Part shown: positions 55,146 through 63,961 of the stretch, in pieces
How the letters are laid out: each line of letters starts with the position of its first letter
Numbering within the stretch: the first letter of the stretch is position 1
DNA from: an uncultured Oscillospiraceae bacterium
GTDB lineage: Bacteria > Bacillota > Clostridia > Oscillospirales > Oscillospiraceae
Assembly (NCBI GenBank): GCA_934646005.1
Contig: CAKUED010000006.1
Coordinates: 57,247 to 121,246, forward strand
Reading direction: 5' to 3'
Length of the DNA stretch: 64,000 nt
Made by a program: the position numbers and the translations under genes
Notes under the pieces: model-generated
What the model saw: the letters and a program-made list of their open reading frames with translations, nothing else
The model's database searches: none
What the model was told of the DNA's origin: nothing

Positions 55146-56200
55146 AAGAGGTTTCGGAGCTTTACCGGCAGATGCTGGATGTGTTTACGGAAAAAACGGG
55201 GTTTTCGATGGATGACAGCGCCGATCTGGCGGTGCGGCTGTACGCGGCGGCGGCGCAGCTCCAGACGCTGTATATTTACGCCGACTGGGCGCTGGCGCAG
55301 AGCTTTCCGCAGACGGCGGAGGGGGAATATCTCGACCGCCACGCCGCGCTGCGCGGCATCGCACGCAAGGACGGCGAACGGGCGCACGGCGTGCTGCGCT
55401 TTCGCGTGGAGCTGGCGCGGGAGGACGATCTGACGATCCCGGCGGGGACGGTGTGCTCCACGGCGGGGCTGGTGCGGTTCGTGACGCTGGAGGACGCGGT
55501 GATCGCGGCGGGAGATCTGTACGCGGACGCGCCCGCGCAGGCGGAGTCGGCGGGCAGTGCGGGCAACGCGGCGGCGGGGACGGTGACGGTGATGACGCAG
55601 GCGCCGGTGGGCGCTGCGGGCGTGACGAATCCGGCGGCATTCACCGGCGGGACGGACGGCGAGACGGACGCGGCGCTGCGCGAGCGGGTGCTCGGCAGCT
55701 TTATCCGTCTGCCGAACGGCGCGAACGCGGCATTTTATGAGCAGCGGGCACTGGCGCACGCGGGCGTGCGGGCGGTGTCGGTCATTCCGCGCGAAAGCGG
55801 CATCGGCACGGTCGGCGTGGTGATCGCGGCGGAGGACGGCGTGCCGTCGGACACACTGGTCGCGGAGGTGCAGGCGGACATTCAGAAGGTGCGCGAGATC
55901 GCGGTGGATGTGATGGTGCGCGCGCCGAGTGCGCAGGCGGTTGCCGTGACGGCGGCGCTCACGCCGAAGGCGGGGGTGTCGTTTGACGAGGCGAAGGCGG
56001 CGGTGACGAGCGCGCTGGCGGCATATTTCGGCGGGGAGATGCTTGGGAAAAGCGTCTACCGCGCGGCGCTGGGGAATGTGATCTACGGCACGGGGCTGGT
56101 GGAAAATTACACGATCAGCGCGCCGGCGGCGGATGTTGCCGGTGCGGCGGACCGGCTGCCGGTGCTCGGCACGCTGCAGCTGACGGAGGCGGCGGTATGA
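55142..56200 (+). CDS. Baseplate J-like protein (XkdT-like)
   Basis: This 352-residue protein has the baseplate J signatures: AEGEYLDRHAALRGIARK near residue 60, TVTVMTQAPVGAAGVTNP, the FTGGTDGETDAALRERVL motif and ALAHAGVRAVSVIPRESGIGTVGVVI. It forms the wedge ring that triggers sheath contraction. It overlaps both neighbours by 4 nt. Confidence 0.88.
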   Translation: MKEVSELYRQMLDVFTEKTGFSMDDSADLAVRLYAAAAQLQTLYIYADWALAQSFPQTAEGEYLDRHAALRGIARKDGERAHGVLRFRVELAREDDLTIPAGTVCSTAGLVRFVTLEDAVIAAGDLYADAPAQAESAGSAGNAAAGTVTVMTQAPVGAAGVTNPAAFTGGTDGETDAALRERVLGSFIRLPNGANAAFYEQRALAHAGVRAVSVIPRESGIGTVGVVIAAEDGVPSDTLVAEVQADIQKVREIAVDVMVRAPSAQAVAVTAALTPKAGVSFDEAKAAVTSALAAYFGGEMLGKSVYRAALGNVIYGTGLVENYTISAPAADVAGAADRLPVLGTLQLTEAAV

Positions 56201-56760
56201 ACTACGCGCAGAGGCTGATGGCGCTGCTGCGCCCGCTGGGCGTGTACACGTTCCGGGACGGGAGCTTTTCGATGGCGCAGCTTGAGGCGCTGGGCGCGCA
56301 GATGGACGCGGCGCGGACGGCTTTGGAGAAAAACGGGCGCGAGAGCATCGTGATGAGCGCGGAGGACGAGGGGCTGGACCGCGCGCAGGCGCTGTTCCGC
56401 TATCGCGCTCCGACGGACGATGTGCCGTCGCGCCGCGCGGCGGTCGCGGGACTGATGCAGGTGGCGGACGACGCGTTTACGCTGGAGGCGCTTCAGCGGT
56501 GCCTCCCCGCGTGCGGCGCGCAGTGCGCGCTGGAGGAAACGGGCGAGGCAAACCATGTGCGCGTGCGCTTTCCGGGGCTGATGGGCATGCCGCCGGAGTT
56601 CGCGCGGATGCGCGAGATCATCGAGGGCTTACTTCCCGCGCAGCTTGGGATCGAGTATGTGTTCCGCTGGTGCACCTGGGCGGAGACGGAGGCATACGGG
56701 CTGACGTGGGGTGATCTGGGGCAGATGAGCTGGGATGAATGGAGAACGTACCGGGAATAA
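56197..56760 (+). CDS. DUF2313/YmfQ-like phage tail protein (XkdU-like)
   Basis: This 187-residue protein fits the DUF2313 family that closes the baseplate module: YAQRLMALLRPLGVYTFRDGSF at the start and LEALQRCLPACGAQCALEETG later. In phages tail fibre, holin and lysin genes normally follow; here a hairpin array begins 12 nt after the stop, so the cluster ends abruptly. Confidence 0.78.
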   Translation: MNYAQRLMALLRPLGVYTFRDGSFSMAQLEALGAQMDAARTALEKNGRESIVMSAEDEGLDRAQALFRYRAPTDDVPSRRAAVAGLMQVADDAFTLEALQRCLPACGAQCALEETGEANHVRVRFPGLMGMPPEFARMREIIEGLLPAQLGIEYVFRWCTWAETEAYGLTWGDLGQMSWDEWRTYRE

Positions 56761-56772
56761 GCAAACTGCTTT

Positions 56773-57036
56773 GTCGGGGCGGACGACCCTGTCCGCCCGG
56801 CAGGACACACCTACGAATGCGGACGCGCCGATGCAAACCCGTACAACGTTTGTAGGGGTCGATGCCGCGCTCTCCCCGCACACCGCACGCCCGTTTTTAC
56901 GGTACGTTGCGGCAAATTTGTCATTGCCCCACGGGCGGACAGGGTCGTCCGCCCCTACAGGACGTTGTGCGGGATCGCCGTTTGCTGTGCGTTTTTGATG
57001 GTGCATCCTGCACGGGCGGGGCGAGCCTCGCCCTAC
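56773..57036. repeat. Hairpin-box array 11 (B-A2 | B'-C')
   Basis: Boxes start at 56773 (B, GTCGGGG variant), 56852 (A2, GCCGCGCTCT loop), then inverted at 56933 and 57014; steps are 79, 81 and 81 bp. The outer left C box is missing, cut close to the last phage-like gene. Confidence 0.9.
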
Positions 57037-57082
57037 GGCTCGGTTGGGAGATTTTACGCGGTTGGGGCACAATCGACTTTTC

Positions 57083-57111
57083 TTTACTTTTTTCTTTGTG
57101 GGTGGTATGAT
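57083..57111 (+). promoter_or_regulatory. Promoter of the zinc-ribbon protein gene
   Basis: TTTACT and TATGAT are separated by 17 nt; the start codon is 31 nt downstream. Confidence 0.65.
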
Positions 57112-57142
57112 GGGGGCAGAAATGCGACAGGAGGTCGTGCGA

Positions 57143-57916
57143 ATGAACACCTGCATCAAATGCGGCAAGCCGATCGCGGATGGCGAGCTGTTTTGCGACG
57201 CGTGCAGCTTGAATCCTTACGATTTTACCGACACGCCCGAGCGTGCGCCGGAGGTGAATGTGCCGGGGCAGCTTCGCGCGCCGGTGCGGCAGGTCAAAAT
57301 ACCCGCCGCCGCGCCCGCGCCCGCAAAGCCTGCCCGCCGCCGGGCGGGTGCGGGGACGATCGTTTTGATCGTGGTGACGCTCCTGTCACTGGCGGCCGCG
57401 GCATACGGCTTGCTCACGCTGTCGTCCCGCCGGGTGGCGCTGCGGCTGCGCGAGGAGGAGATGACCCGGCAGGAGGCGGAGGTCTCCGCGCTGCGCGCGG
57501 AAAAGGACGAGCTGACGGAGCAGGTCTCGCAGCTTGAGAGCGACCTGTCCGCCAAAAACGACCTGATCGAGACGCTGCGCGAGAACATCGACACCGCCGA
57601 ATCCGCCGCCAGCCAGACGCAGTACGACATGACGGCGCAGCAGGCGGAGCTGGAAAAGCTGGAGCAGGCGCTGGAGGACAAGCAGGCGGAGCTGACGGCA
57701 CAGGAGGAAAAATACGACGCGCTCGTCACGCAGAGCGCCGCGGCGCAGGCAGCGGCGGACTTTATGCAGTCTTACGTCGTGCTGGTGGAAAACGACGGCA
57801 CGGGGCTGTATCACCGCTACGGGTGCAGCCGCTTTGCGGGCAAGACATTCTGGGCGTACAGCCGGAAGCTCGCCGAAAACAGCGGCTATTCGCCGTGCCC
57901 GGTGTGCGTGAAGTAA
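57143..57916 (+). CDS. Zinc-ribbon, membrane-anchored coiled-coil protein
   Basis: The 257-residue protein has an N-terminal zinc ribbon (CIKCGKPIADGELFCDAC), a Pro/Ala-rich stretch, one transmembrane segment (about residues 77-100), and a long coiled coil (about 105-215). The C-terminal domain (YHRYGCSRFAGKTFWAYS...GYSPCPVCVK) has spaced Cys and His residues that could bind metal. I do not know its function. ATG at 57143 has CAGGAGG upstream; the longer frame from 57044 crosses the promoter. Confidence 0.75.
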   Translation: MNTCIKCGKPIADGELFCDACSLNPYDFTDTPERAPEVNVPGQLRAPVRQVKIPAAAPAPAKPARRRAGAGTIVLIVVTLLSLAAAAYGLLTLSSRRVALRLREEEMTRQEAEVSALRAEKDELTEQVSQLESDLSAKNDLIETLRENIDTAESAASQTQYDMTAQQAELEKLEQALEDKQAELTAQEEKYDALVTQSAAAQAAADFMQSYVVLVENDGTGLYHRYGCSRFAGKTFWAYSRKLAENSGYSPCPVCVK

Positions 57917-57933
57917 CAATATATATAATGTAG

Positions 57934-57971
57934 AGACCGAGCTGTGGACAGCATCCACAGCTCGGTCTTTG
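57934..57971 (+). terminator. Terminator of the zinc-ribbon gene
   Basis: A perfect 15-bp stem (AGACCGAGCTGTGGA with its complement) with a CAGCA loop is followed by TTTG. Confidence 0.85.
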
Positions 57972-58032
57972 TCATATCATCCAGTTTTTGCATGGGAATT
58001 TTGTGGGGACTCACAAAGATTCTCTTCCACCC

Positions 58033-58061
58033 TTTACGGACAAACGTCCGTCGGGTATAAT
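58033..58061 (+). promoter_or_regulatory. Promoter of the NSS transporter gene with internal inverted repeat
   Basis: TTTACG and TATAAT are separated by 17 nt. ACGGAC-AAAC-GTCCGT (58036-58051) overlaps the -35 and fills the spacer, a likely repressor site. Confidence 0.7.
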
Positions 58062-58126
58062 GCATGGTATTCTGCTGTTTACTATTGTAACTAGTAGAAG
58101 AATCGGGAAAAGAAGAGGAGAACACT

Positions 58127-59698
58127 ATGGAAAACAAACGCGCCTCATGGGGGAGCAATCTCGGCTTTATCATGGCTGCGATCGGCTCTGCCGTGGGTCT
58201 GGGCAACATCTGGGGCTTCCCATACAAAATGGGCCGCAGCGGCGGCTTTACGTTCTTGATTATCTACATCCTGCTGGCGGTGTTCGTGGGCATGGTCATC
58301 ATGTCCAGCGAGCTGGCGCTGGGGCGCAAGACGCGCACGGGCGTGGTCGGCGCGTATCGCGCGGTCAGCAAAAAATTCAAATGGGTCGGCTGGCTCGGCA
58401 TCCTCTCGCCGTTCCTCATCATGAGCTTTTACTCGGTGCTCGGCGGCTACTGCTTCCAGTATATGTCGCTGAACATGGCGGAGCTGTCGTTCGGGCTGAG
58501 CAGCATCTTCGGCGCGGCCATCGACGGCGCGACCACCTTCGGCTCGATGCTCACGAACCCGTTCGGCTGCGCGGTGTTCACGCTGCTGTTTCTGGGGCTG
58601 TGCATGGTGATCGTCAAGGGCGGCGTGTCCGAGGGCATTGAAAAATTCAACAAGATCGGTATGCCGGCGCTGTTCGTGATGCTCATCGTCGTCATCATCC
58701 GCTCCGTGACGCTGCCGCACGCGGTGGAGGGACTCAAGTATATGTTCGTCCCGGGCTACGCCGTGGCGGCGGGCTTTACCGACGAGACGCCGAGCCTCAT
58801 TTCTGTCCTCGCTACGGCGGGCGGGCAGATGTTCTTCTCGCTGTCGCTGGCGATGGGCGCGATGATTACCTACGGCTCGTATCTCGATAAAAAGGAAAAC
58901 ATCGTCAAAAACTCCGCCCTCATCGTCGTCGCGGACTCCATCGTCGCGCTGATGGCGGGTCTGGCGGTCATCCCGGCGGCGGTCGCCAACGGCATCGCAA
59001 ACGGCACGCCGCTGAGTGACATCGCCCTCGGCGGTCCGAAGCTGCTGTTCGTCACGCTGCAGGACGTGTTTGCCAACATGGGCGCGGTCGGCCCGCTGTT
59101 CGGCATCGTGTTCTACCTGCTCGTCATCATCGCCGCCATCTCGTCTGCCATCTCGCTGATGGAGGTCATCGCCGCGCACTTCATCGACAAGGCGGCGGAA
59201 AAGGGAAAGACCGTCAAGCGCAGCACCGTCACGCTCTGGGTCTCCGCCGCGATCCTGGTGGAGGCGCTGCTCGTCGCCATCGACGGTCTGGGCGCAAACG
59301 GCGTCTGGGTGCCCTTCCAGCGGTTCTTCGCCGAGGGGCTGCCGATGTTCAACGACTGCTGGCTCGACTTTATGGACTTCTTCTCCGAGGGCTTCATGAT
59401 GCCGCTGGGCGCGATGGTCATGGCGCTCATGGTCGGCTGGGAGCTGAAGCCCGCGCTGCTGCTGGACGAGATCCACAACGGCGAGCGTTCGGCGTTTTTC
59501 AGCGCGTTTTATACCATCTGCATCAAATTCATCTGCCCGGTGGTCATGGCGTTCGTCCTGGCGGGGCAGCTCATCGACTTCTTCCTCTGCCCGCAGACGG
59601 AAAGCTACATCCAGCCCCTCTGCTACGGCGTTTCCGGCGTCCTGCTGGTGATCTTCTGGGTCGTCGCCGCAACGGGAAAAAAGAGCGCAAAAGTGTAA
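58127..59698 (+). CDS. Sodium-dependent transporter of the NSS (SLC6/LeuT) family
   Basis: This 523-residue membrane protein has about eleven or twelve hydrophobic helices. The first has the NSS signature FIMAAIGSAVGLGNIWGFPYKMGRSGG, with the unwound Gly region and sodium-binding residues. TM6 has FFSLSLAMGAMITYGSYL. Family members import amino acids or related amines with sodium. The substrate is not clear. AGAGGAG precedes the ATG. It stands alone between its promoter and three successive hairpins. Confidence 0.92.
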   Translation: MENKRASWGSNLGFIMAAIGSAVGLGNIWGFPYKMGRSGGFTFLIIYILLAVFVGMVIMSSELALGRKTRTGVVGAYRAVSKKFKWVGWLGILSPFLIMSFYSVLGGYCFQYMSLNMAELSFGLSSIFGAAIDGATTFGSMLTNPFGCAVFTLLFLGLCMVIVKGGVSEGIEKFNKIGMPALFVMLIVVIIRSVTLPHAVEGLKYMFVPGYAVAAGFTDETPSLISVLATAGGQMFFSLSLAMGAMITYGSYLDKKENIVKNSALIVVADSIVALMAGLAVIPAAVANGIANGTPLSDIALGGPKLLFVTLQDVFANMGAVGPLFGIVFYLLVIIAAISSAISLMEVIAAHFIDKAAEKGKTVKRSTVTLWVSAAILVEALLVAIDGLGANGVWVPFQRFFAEGLPMFNDCWLDFMDFFSEGFMMPLGAMVMALMVGWELKPALLLDEIHNGERSAFFSAFYTICIKFICPVVMAFVLAGQLIDFFLCPQTESYIQPLCYGVSGVLLVIFWVVAATGKKSAKV

Positions 59699-59708
59699 AA
59701 AACAAAAC

Positions 59709-59733
59709 GCCCTCCCATTTGGGAGGGCATTTC
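59709..59733 (+). terminator. First terminator after the NSS transporter
   Basis: A 9-bp stem (GCCCTCCCA with TGGGAGGGC) and TT loop is preceded by AAAAC and followed by ATTTCT. Confidence 0.8.
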
Positions 59734-59747
59734 TGCATGGTTTGACA

Positions 59748-59799
59748 AAAACCGCCACTTGGGCAAGTGACGGTTTTTGCTGGCTAATTTTTTAGCCAT
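59748..59799 (+). terminator. Second and third hairpins after the NSS transporter
   Basis: AAAAACCGCCACTTG pairs with CAAGTGACGGTTTTT with one mismatch (59748-59778), followed by GGCTAA/TTAGCC with a T-rich loop (59781-59799). With the first hairpin they give triple insulation. Confidence 0.7.
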
Positions 59800-59899
59800 C
59801 ACACTGTTCTCTTAAACGAGTCACAACCGTTCGCTGTGATGCTCTACCTTTATCATACCCGCCGCCGCCGATTTGTCAAGCGGCGCGTTTCGTCGTAAC

Positions 59900-60323
59900 G
59901 TAGGGGCGGGGCTTGCCCCTCCCGCGCAGGACGCAATTGCAAACCCGCACAATGAACGGCGGCAACGTAAAATGTCCGTAGGGGTCGATGCCCACATCGA
60001 CCCAGCAGCACGCAATCGCAAAATTGCACGATGTTCGGCGAAACCGAAAAACGTTTTGTAGGGGCGGACACCTCTGTCCGCCCGTGGGGCAATCACGGGT
60101 TCGCCGCAACGTTTCGTAAAAAACGGTCGTGCGGCGTGCGGGTCGATGTGGGCATCGACCCCTACAAACGTTGTGCGGGTTTGCATTGGTGCGTCCGTAT
60201 TTGCGGGTGCATCCTGCCGGGCGGACAGGGTCGTCCGCCCCTACAGGTGCGTGCGTGTTCGCATTGGCATGCCCCAATTTGCGACATTGTACCGCGCGGG
60301 CGGACAGAGGCGTCCGCCCCTAC
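59900..60323. repeat. Hairpin-box array 12 (C-A-B2 | A'-B'-B2'), 423 bp
   Basis: Boxes start at 59900, 59978, 60058, then inverted at 60140, 60219 and 60298; steps are 78, 80, 82, 79 and 79 bp. Both ends keep the terminal motif: TTTCGTCGTAAC on the left and GTTACAACG on the right, an imperfect terminal inverted repeat. Confidence 0.93.
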
Positions 60324-60400
60324 GTTACAACGCACCCCGTCCCCCTCCGTAACGATCCCCCTCGCAATGTTACAATCACATTACAATCCCCCTCCACCTC

Positions 60401-60429
60401 TTGACGTTTTGCGTTTTGTGGAATATCAT
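60401..60429 (+). promoter_or_regulatory. Promoter of the S-layer-type protein gene
   Basis: TTGACG and TATCAT are separated by 17 nt, preceded by an AT-richer TTACAATC stretch. Confidence 0.75.
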
Positions 60430-60439
60430 ACGCGTAGAT

Positions 60440-60458
60440 GATAGCCGGGACAGCTATC
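60440..60458 (+). promoter_or_regulatory. 5' UTR hairpin of the S-layer-type gene
   Basis: GATAGC pairs with GCTATC around a 7-nt loop near the presumed 5' end. Such leaders often protect abundant S-layer messages from decay. Confidence 0.5.
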
Positions 60459-60496
60459 TGCTCCGGCGATCAAAATTTAAACAGGAGGAAGACTCA

Positions 60497-63400
60497 ATGA
60501 AGAACTTTAAGAAAGTTCTGGCGCTCGTGCTGGCTCTGGCAACTCTGCTGAGCTTCGCCACCATCGCAGGCGCCAAGGTTGACACGACCGAGATCTACGC
60601 TGACGCCAAAGACGTCAAGTATGTCGAGGCTGTTGACGTACTCACCGCGATCGGTGTGCTGAATGGTAAGGGCGCGTCCTACAAGCCCAACGATACCCTG
60701 AAGCGCTCCGAGGCTGCTAAGATCATTGCCATGTTCGACAATGGCGACACGGATATTAGCAAGCTGTACAACCCCGCCAACACCTTTGTGGATGTTGCCA
60801 AGGATTACTGGGCTGTTTCCTACATCGCGTACTGCGCGAAGCAGGGCATCATCTCCGGCGTTGGCAACAACAAGTACGCTCCCGAAAGCAAGCTCACCGG
60901 CATCCAGTTCCTGAAGATGGTCCTGGTCACCCTGGGCTACGATGCTAAGGAAGAGGGCCTTGTTGGCACGTCCTGGAAGGTCAACGTTCTGAAGCTCGCC
61001 CGCGCTGCCGGTCTGACCGACGTGCTGGGCAAGAAGTATGACTACGATGCAGAGCTCACCCGTGACGCTGCTGCGCAGATCATGCTCAACGCTCTGAATG
61101 CGAAGACCGTCTCCTATGGTCAGGAGATCAAGACCTCCGGCCGTAAGAACGTCCTGACGACTGCTGGTGCTATCGAAAACGACAGCTACCTGTACGAGTC
61201 CTGGGATCTGAAGAAGCTCACCGACAAGGACGACGCCTTTGGCCGTCCGTGCCACGTTTGGAAGCTCGGCAAGGACGAGATCGGCACCTATGTTGAGGGC
61301 GCTCTCGCTTCCTACACCGTTGCTGTCGCCGGCTGCGACATCCTGAACGACTGCGACTTCGACGAGGACGGCGTGAAGCTGACCTCCTACGAAGACGGCG
61401 TGAAGGCTGCCGCAAAGAAGACCATCAAGAACACCACCGCTACCGACATCGGCGGCCAGGGCGTTCTGACCGAGGTCTTCGAGGACCGCATCGTCTTCAT
61501 CAACACCTACCTTGCTAAGGTCACCAAGGTCGTCACCGAGAAGCGCGACGCCAAGGATCATGTCACCCGTAAGGCTGCCACCACTCTGAGTGTGTGGAAC
61601 AACGGCACGCAGTTCACTGCTGCTGGCACGGCTGCTGTCAAGACCTTCGAGTCCGATGCGTTTGCGAAGGACGACATGGTTCTGGTCACCATCGCTGACG
61701 GCGACGTGCAGACTGTTGCTGTTGCCGAGTCCAAGATCGCTGAGTTCACCAAGATCAAGAAGGTCGATGGTAAGTTCGCTCAGATCGCTCTGGACGGCGA
61801 GTTCTCCGACATCGCTGCGAAGTACTTCTACAACGGCATCGATCCCGAGACCCTCGGCAGCGACATGGTCGCTTACTTCGATGCTTATGGCAACGTCATC
61901 GGCATGGAGAAGTACTATGCTCCGCTGAACTACGCAGTCATCGACGCGCTGTGGGTCGAGTCCATCAAGGGCAAGGCTACCGTCAAGGCTGACCTCGTCA
62001 CCGCCGCCGGCGAAAAGCTGGAGGATGTCGAGATCACCTCTGTCACCGCTGGTGATGACATCTTCACCGCTTCGACCCCGTCCAGCACCACTGGCAAGAC
62101 CTACAAAGCGACTGATCTGATCGCGCTGGGCACCAGCGGTCTGAATGTCGTGTTCGCCAACAACACCACCCTCGGTGCGCTGTACAACAAGCTGTACGCG
62201 TACACCACCGAAGACGGCGCTTACAAGCTGAGCCTGAACGGCTTCGGCACTTGGACCACCAACCCCTACAAGCAGGTTGATAAGGCTACGGGTGCTGCGT
62301 TCACCAACGGCTCTTCCTATGTGAAGGTTGGCGGCACTGTCACGTTCCAGATGACCAGCGACACCCTCATCCTCGTGCAGGATGCCGGCACGTCCGCTCC
62401 GTTCGCGACCTACACCGCCTATGTTGGCTATGACAAGGTCCCGTCCATGACCGGCACTGCTCAGTACCATGTCAACAAGGACACCAACAAGGTTGACGTT
62501 GTCTATGTCAACGACATCACTGTCTCCGGCACGAAGACCACCATCTTCTTCGCGGGCGCTGACCGCTTCGCGGGCAAGAAGGTCGATGGCAAGTACCCGA
62601 TCGAATTTGACGCCTACGCTCTGGATAAGGCTGCCGGCACGCTGACCAAGGCTACCTACACCTTCAAGTCTGCCGACAAGGACGCTCTGAAGGCGATGGC
62701 TACCGGCTTCTATGAGGTCTATGTCAGCGACTCCAACGAGATCTCTCTGGTCGCTACCCCGACCACCGCTGGCACGATCGTTGCCGCTGATCGGATCGCT
62801 GCTTCTACCTCTGTCGCACAGGGCGTTGCCGGTGCGAACAAGAAAGACGAGACCGGCAACTACATCGAGATCGGTGCTGTCAAGGTTGACGGCGGCGACG
62901 CGGATGTTGTCACCTATGTCCTCGACGGCTCTGACCTGAAGGACGGCAACTTCGCTGACCTGGCGAACGGCGACACGCTGTACGTCTTCAAGTCCGACAG
63001 CAAGTTCACCGTTGTGAACGCTGCTTCCCTGGCTACCATCAAGGCAGTTGACACCACCGACGCTACCGTTCTGGGCGTTGTCACCTCTGCTGACCAGGTT
63101 GTTGGTCACAAGTGGGAAGGCATGACCATCTCCAGCATCCCCACGGGTATGCACGTCACCGATGTCAAGATGGGCACGAGCCACGCTGATGCTACTGTTC
63201 CGTCTTGGAAGAGCACCACTGCGAAGTGGGAAGCGGACGACGACACTGTCACCGTTACCTCCTACATCGAGATCGTCCTCGATTGGGATACCGAATACAC
63301 TGTTGCGACCCTGAAGGCGACTGTTGATGCTCTTGGCTCGACCACGACCCCGACTGCGGTTTCTGGCTCGACTACCAAGTTCACCGCTTCGATCAACCCG

Positions 63401-63610
63401 CTTCCCGCTCTGAAGTACAGCGTTGCTGACCTTCTGGACGTGCTGAACGCTGGTCTGACCGAGGATGTTGCGACTGTTGAGCTGAAGTGCGGCGCGAACT
63501 TCGTTGACGCGGATTCCGACCTGATCTTCACCAATGCTGACAAGAGCACTTGGACGGTTATCGTGACCTCCGGCAACGGTCTGGTCACCACGACCTACAC
63601 CTTCGCTTAA
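60497..63610 (+). CDS. Secreted S-layer-type protein with N-terminal SLH domains
   Basis: The 1037-residue protein has a clear signal peptide (KNFKKVLALVLALATLLSF, cleavage after AGA near residue 27). Three SLH domains follow (about 35-75, 95-150 and 160-205; VEAVDVLTAIGVLNG, DYWAVSYIAYCAKQGIISG and LKLARAAGLTDVLG). The remaining 800 residues are Thr/Asp/Lys/Val-rich beta domains with no family I recognise. ACAGGAGGA lies 7 nt before ATG 60497. Codon use differs from its neighbours (many GCT, GTT, GGT and TCC; almost no GCG), as for very highly expressed genes. It is inferred to be the main cell-surface layer protein. Confidence 0.88.
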   Translation: MKNFKKVLALVLALATLLSFATIAGAKVDTTEIYADAKDVKYVEAVDVLTAIGVLNGKGASYKPNDTLKRSEAAKIIAMFDNGDTDISKLYNPANTFVDVAKDYWAVSYIAYCAKQGIISGVGNNKYAPESKLTGIQFLKMVLVTLGYDAKEEGLVGTSWKVNVLKLARAAGLTDVLGKKYDYDAELTRDAAAQIMLNALNAKTVSYGQEIKTSGRKNVLTTAGAIENDSYLYESWDLKKLTDKDDAFGRPCHVWKLGKDEIGTYVEGALASYTVAVAGCDILNDCDFDEDGVKLTSYEDGVKAAAKKTIKNTTATDIGGQGVLTEVFEDRIVFINTYLAKVTKVVTEKRDAKDHVTRKAATTLSVWNNGTQFTAAGTAAVKTFESDAFAKDDMVLVTIADGDVQTVAVAESKIAEFTKIKKVDGKFAQIALDGEFSDIAAKYFYNGIDPETLGSDMVAYFDAYGNVIGMEKYYAPLNYAVIDALWVESIKGKATVKADLVTAAGEKLEDVEITSVTAGDDIFTASTPSSTTGKTYKATDLIALGTSGLNVVFANNTTLGALYNKLYAYTTEDGAYKLSLNGFGTWTTNPYKQVDKATGAAFTNGSSYVKVGGTVTFQMTSDTLILVQDAGTSAPFATYTAYVGYDKVPSMTGTAQYHVNKDTNKVDVVYVNDITVSGTKTTIFFAGADRFAGKKVDGKYPIEFDAYALDKAAGTLTKATYTFKSADKDALKAMATGFYEVYVSDSNEISLVATPTTAGTIVAADRIAASTSVAQGVAGANKKDETGNYIEIGAVKVDGGDADVVTYVLDGSDLKDGNFADLANGDTLYVFKSDSKFTVVNAASLATIKAVDTTDATVLGVVTSADQVVGHKWEGMTISSIPTGMHVTDVKMGTSHADATVPSWKSTTAKWEADDDTVTVTSYIEIVLDWDTEYTVATLKATVDALGSTTTPTAVSGSTTKFTASINPLPALKYSVADLLDVLNAGLTEDVATVELKCGANFVDADSDLIFTNADKSTWTVIVTSGNGLVTTTYTFA

Positions 63611-63653
63611 TTCTTCATTGAGATTCGTCTCATCCTGAATACCCAGCAAAAAG

Positions 63654-63686
63654 ATCCCGGGGCACACGCCCCGGGATTCTTTTTTG
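63654..63686 (+). terminator. Terminator of the S-layer-type gene
   Basis: A perfect 10-bp stem (ATCCCGGGGC with GCCCCGGGAT) and ACAC loop is followed by TCT6. Confidence 0.93.
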
Positions 63687-63706
63687 CCCAATCTCCCACT
63701 CGAGCC

Positions 63707-63961
63707 GTAGGGGAGGGGCTCTGCCCCTCCCGCGCAGTAGGCAACCCGTTTTCAAAAACCCTTCGGCGAATCCGCACTGCCCACCAGCGGGCGGGGTAGA
63801 ACCCCGCCCCTACGCAAACCCGTGGGATTTTGCGTTTAACCCCCAATAAACGCGTAGGGGAGGGGCTCTGCCCCTCCCGCGCAGCAGGCATTGCTGCTCA
63901 CAAATACCCTTCGGCAAATCCGTACTGCCCACCAGCGGGCGGGGTAGAACCCCGCCCCTAC
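63707..63961. repeat. Hairpin-box array 13: tandem C2 | C' units with 147-148 bp period
   Basis: C2 boxes start at 63707 and 63854 and C' boxes at 63789 and 63937. The unit C2, linker, C', linker is repeated in tandem. The second copy ends with CCAATAAACG at the window edge, the text that in the first copy leads into another C2 box, so the tandem may go on. Confidence 0.9.

Noticed and set aside
44295..56760. Complete inducible prophage
   Set aside because: No integrase, repressor, replication, lysis or tail-fibre gene and no attachment-site repeats were found at the borders.
60494..63691. A 1065-codon open frame antisense to the S-layer-type gene
   Set aside because: It is the complement of a gene with strong codon bias, which keeps the opposite frame free of stops. 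It has no ribosome site, and its product has no signal peptide or domain.
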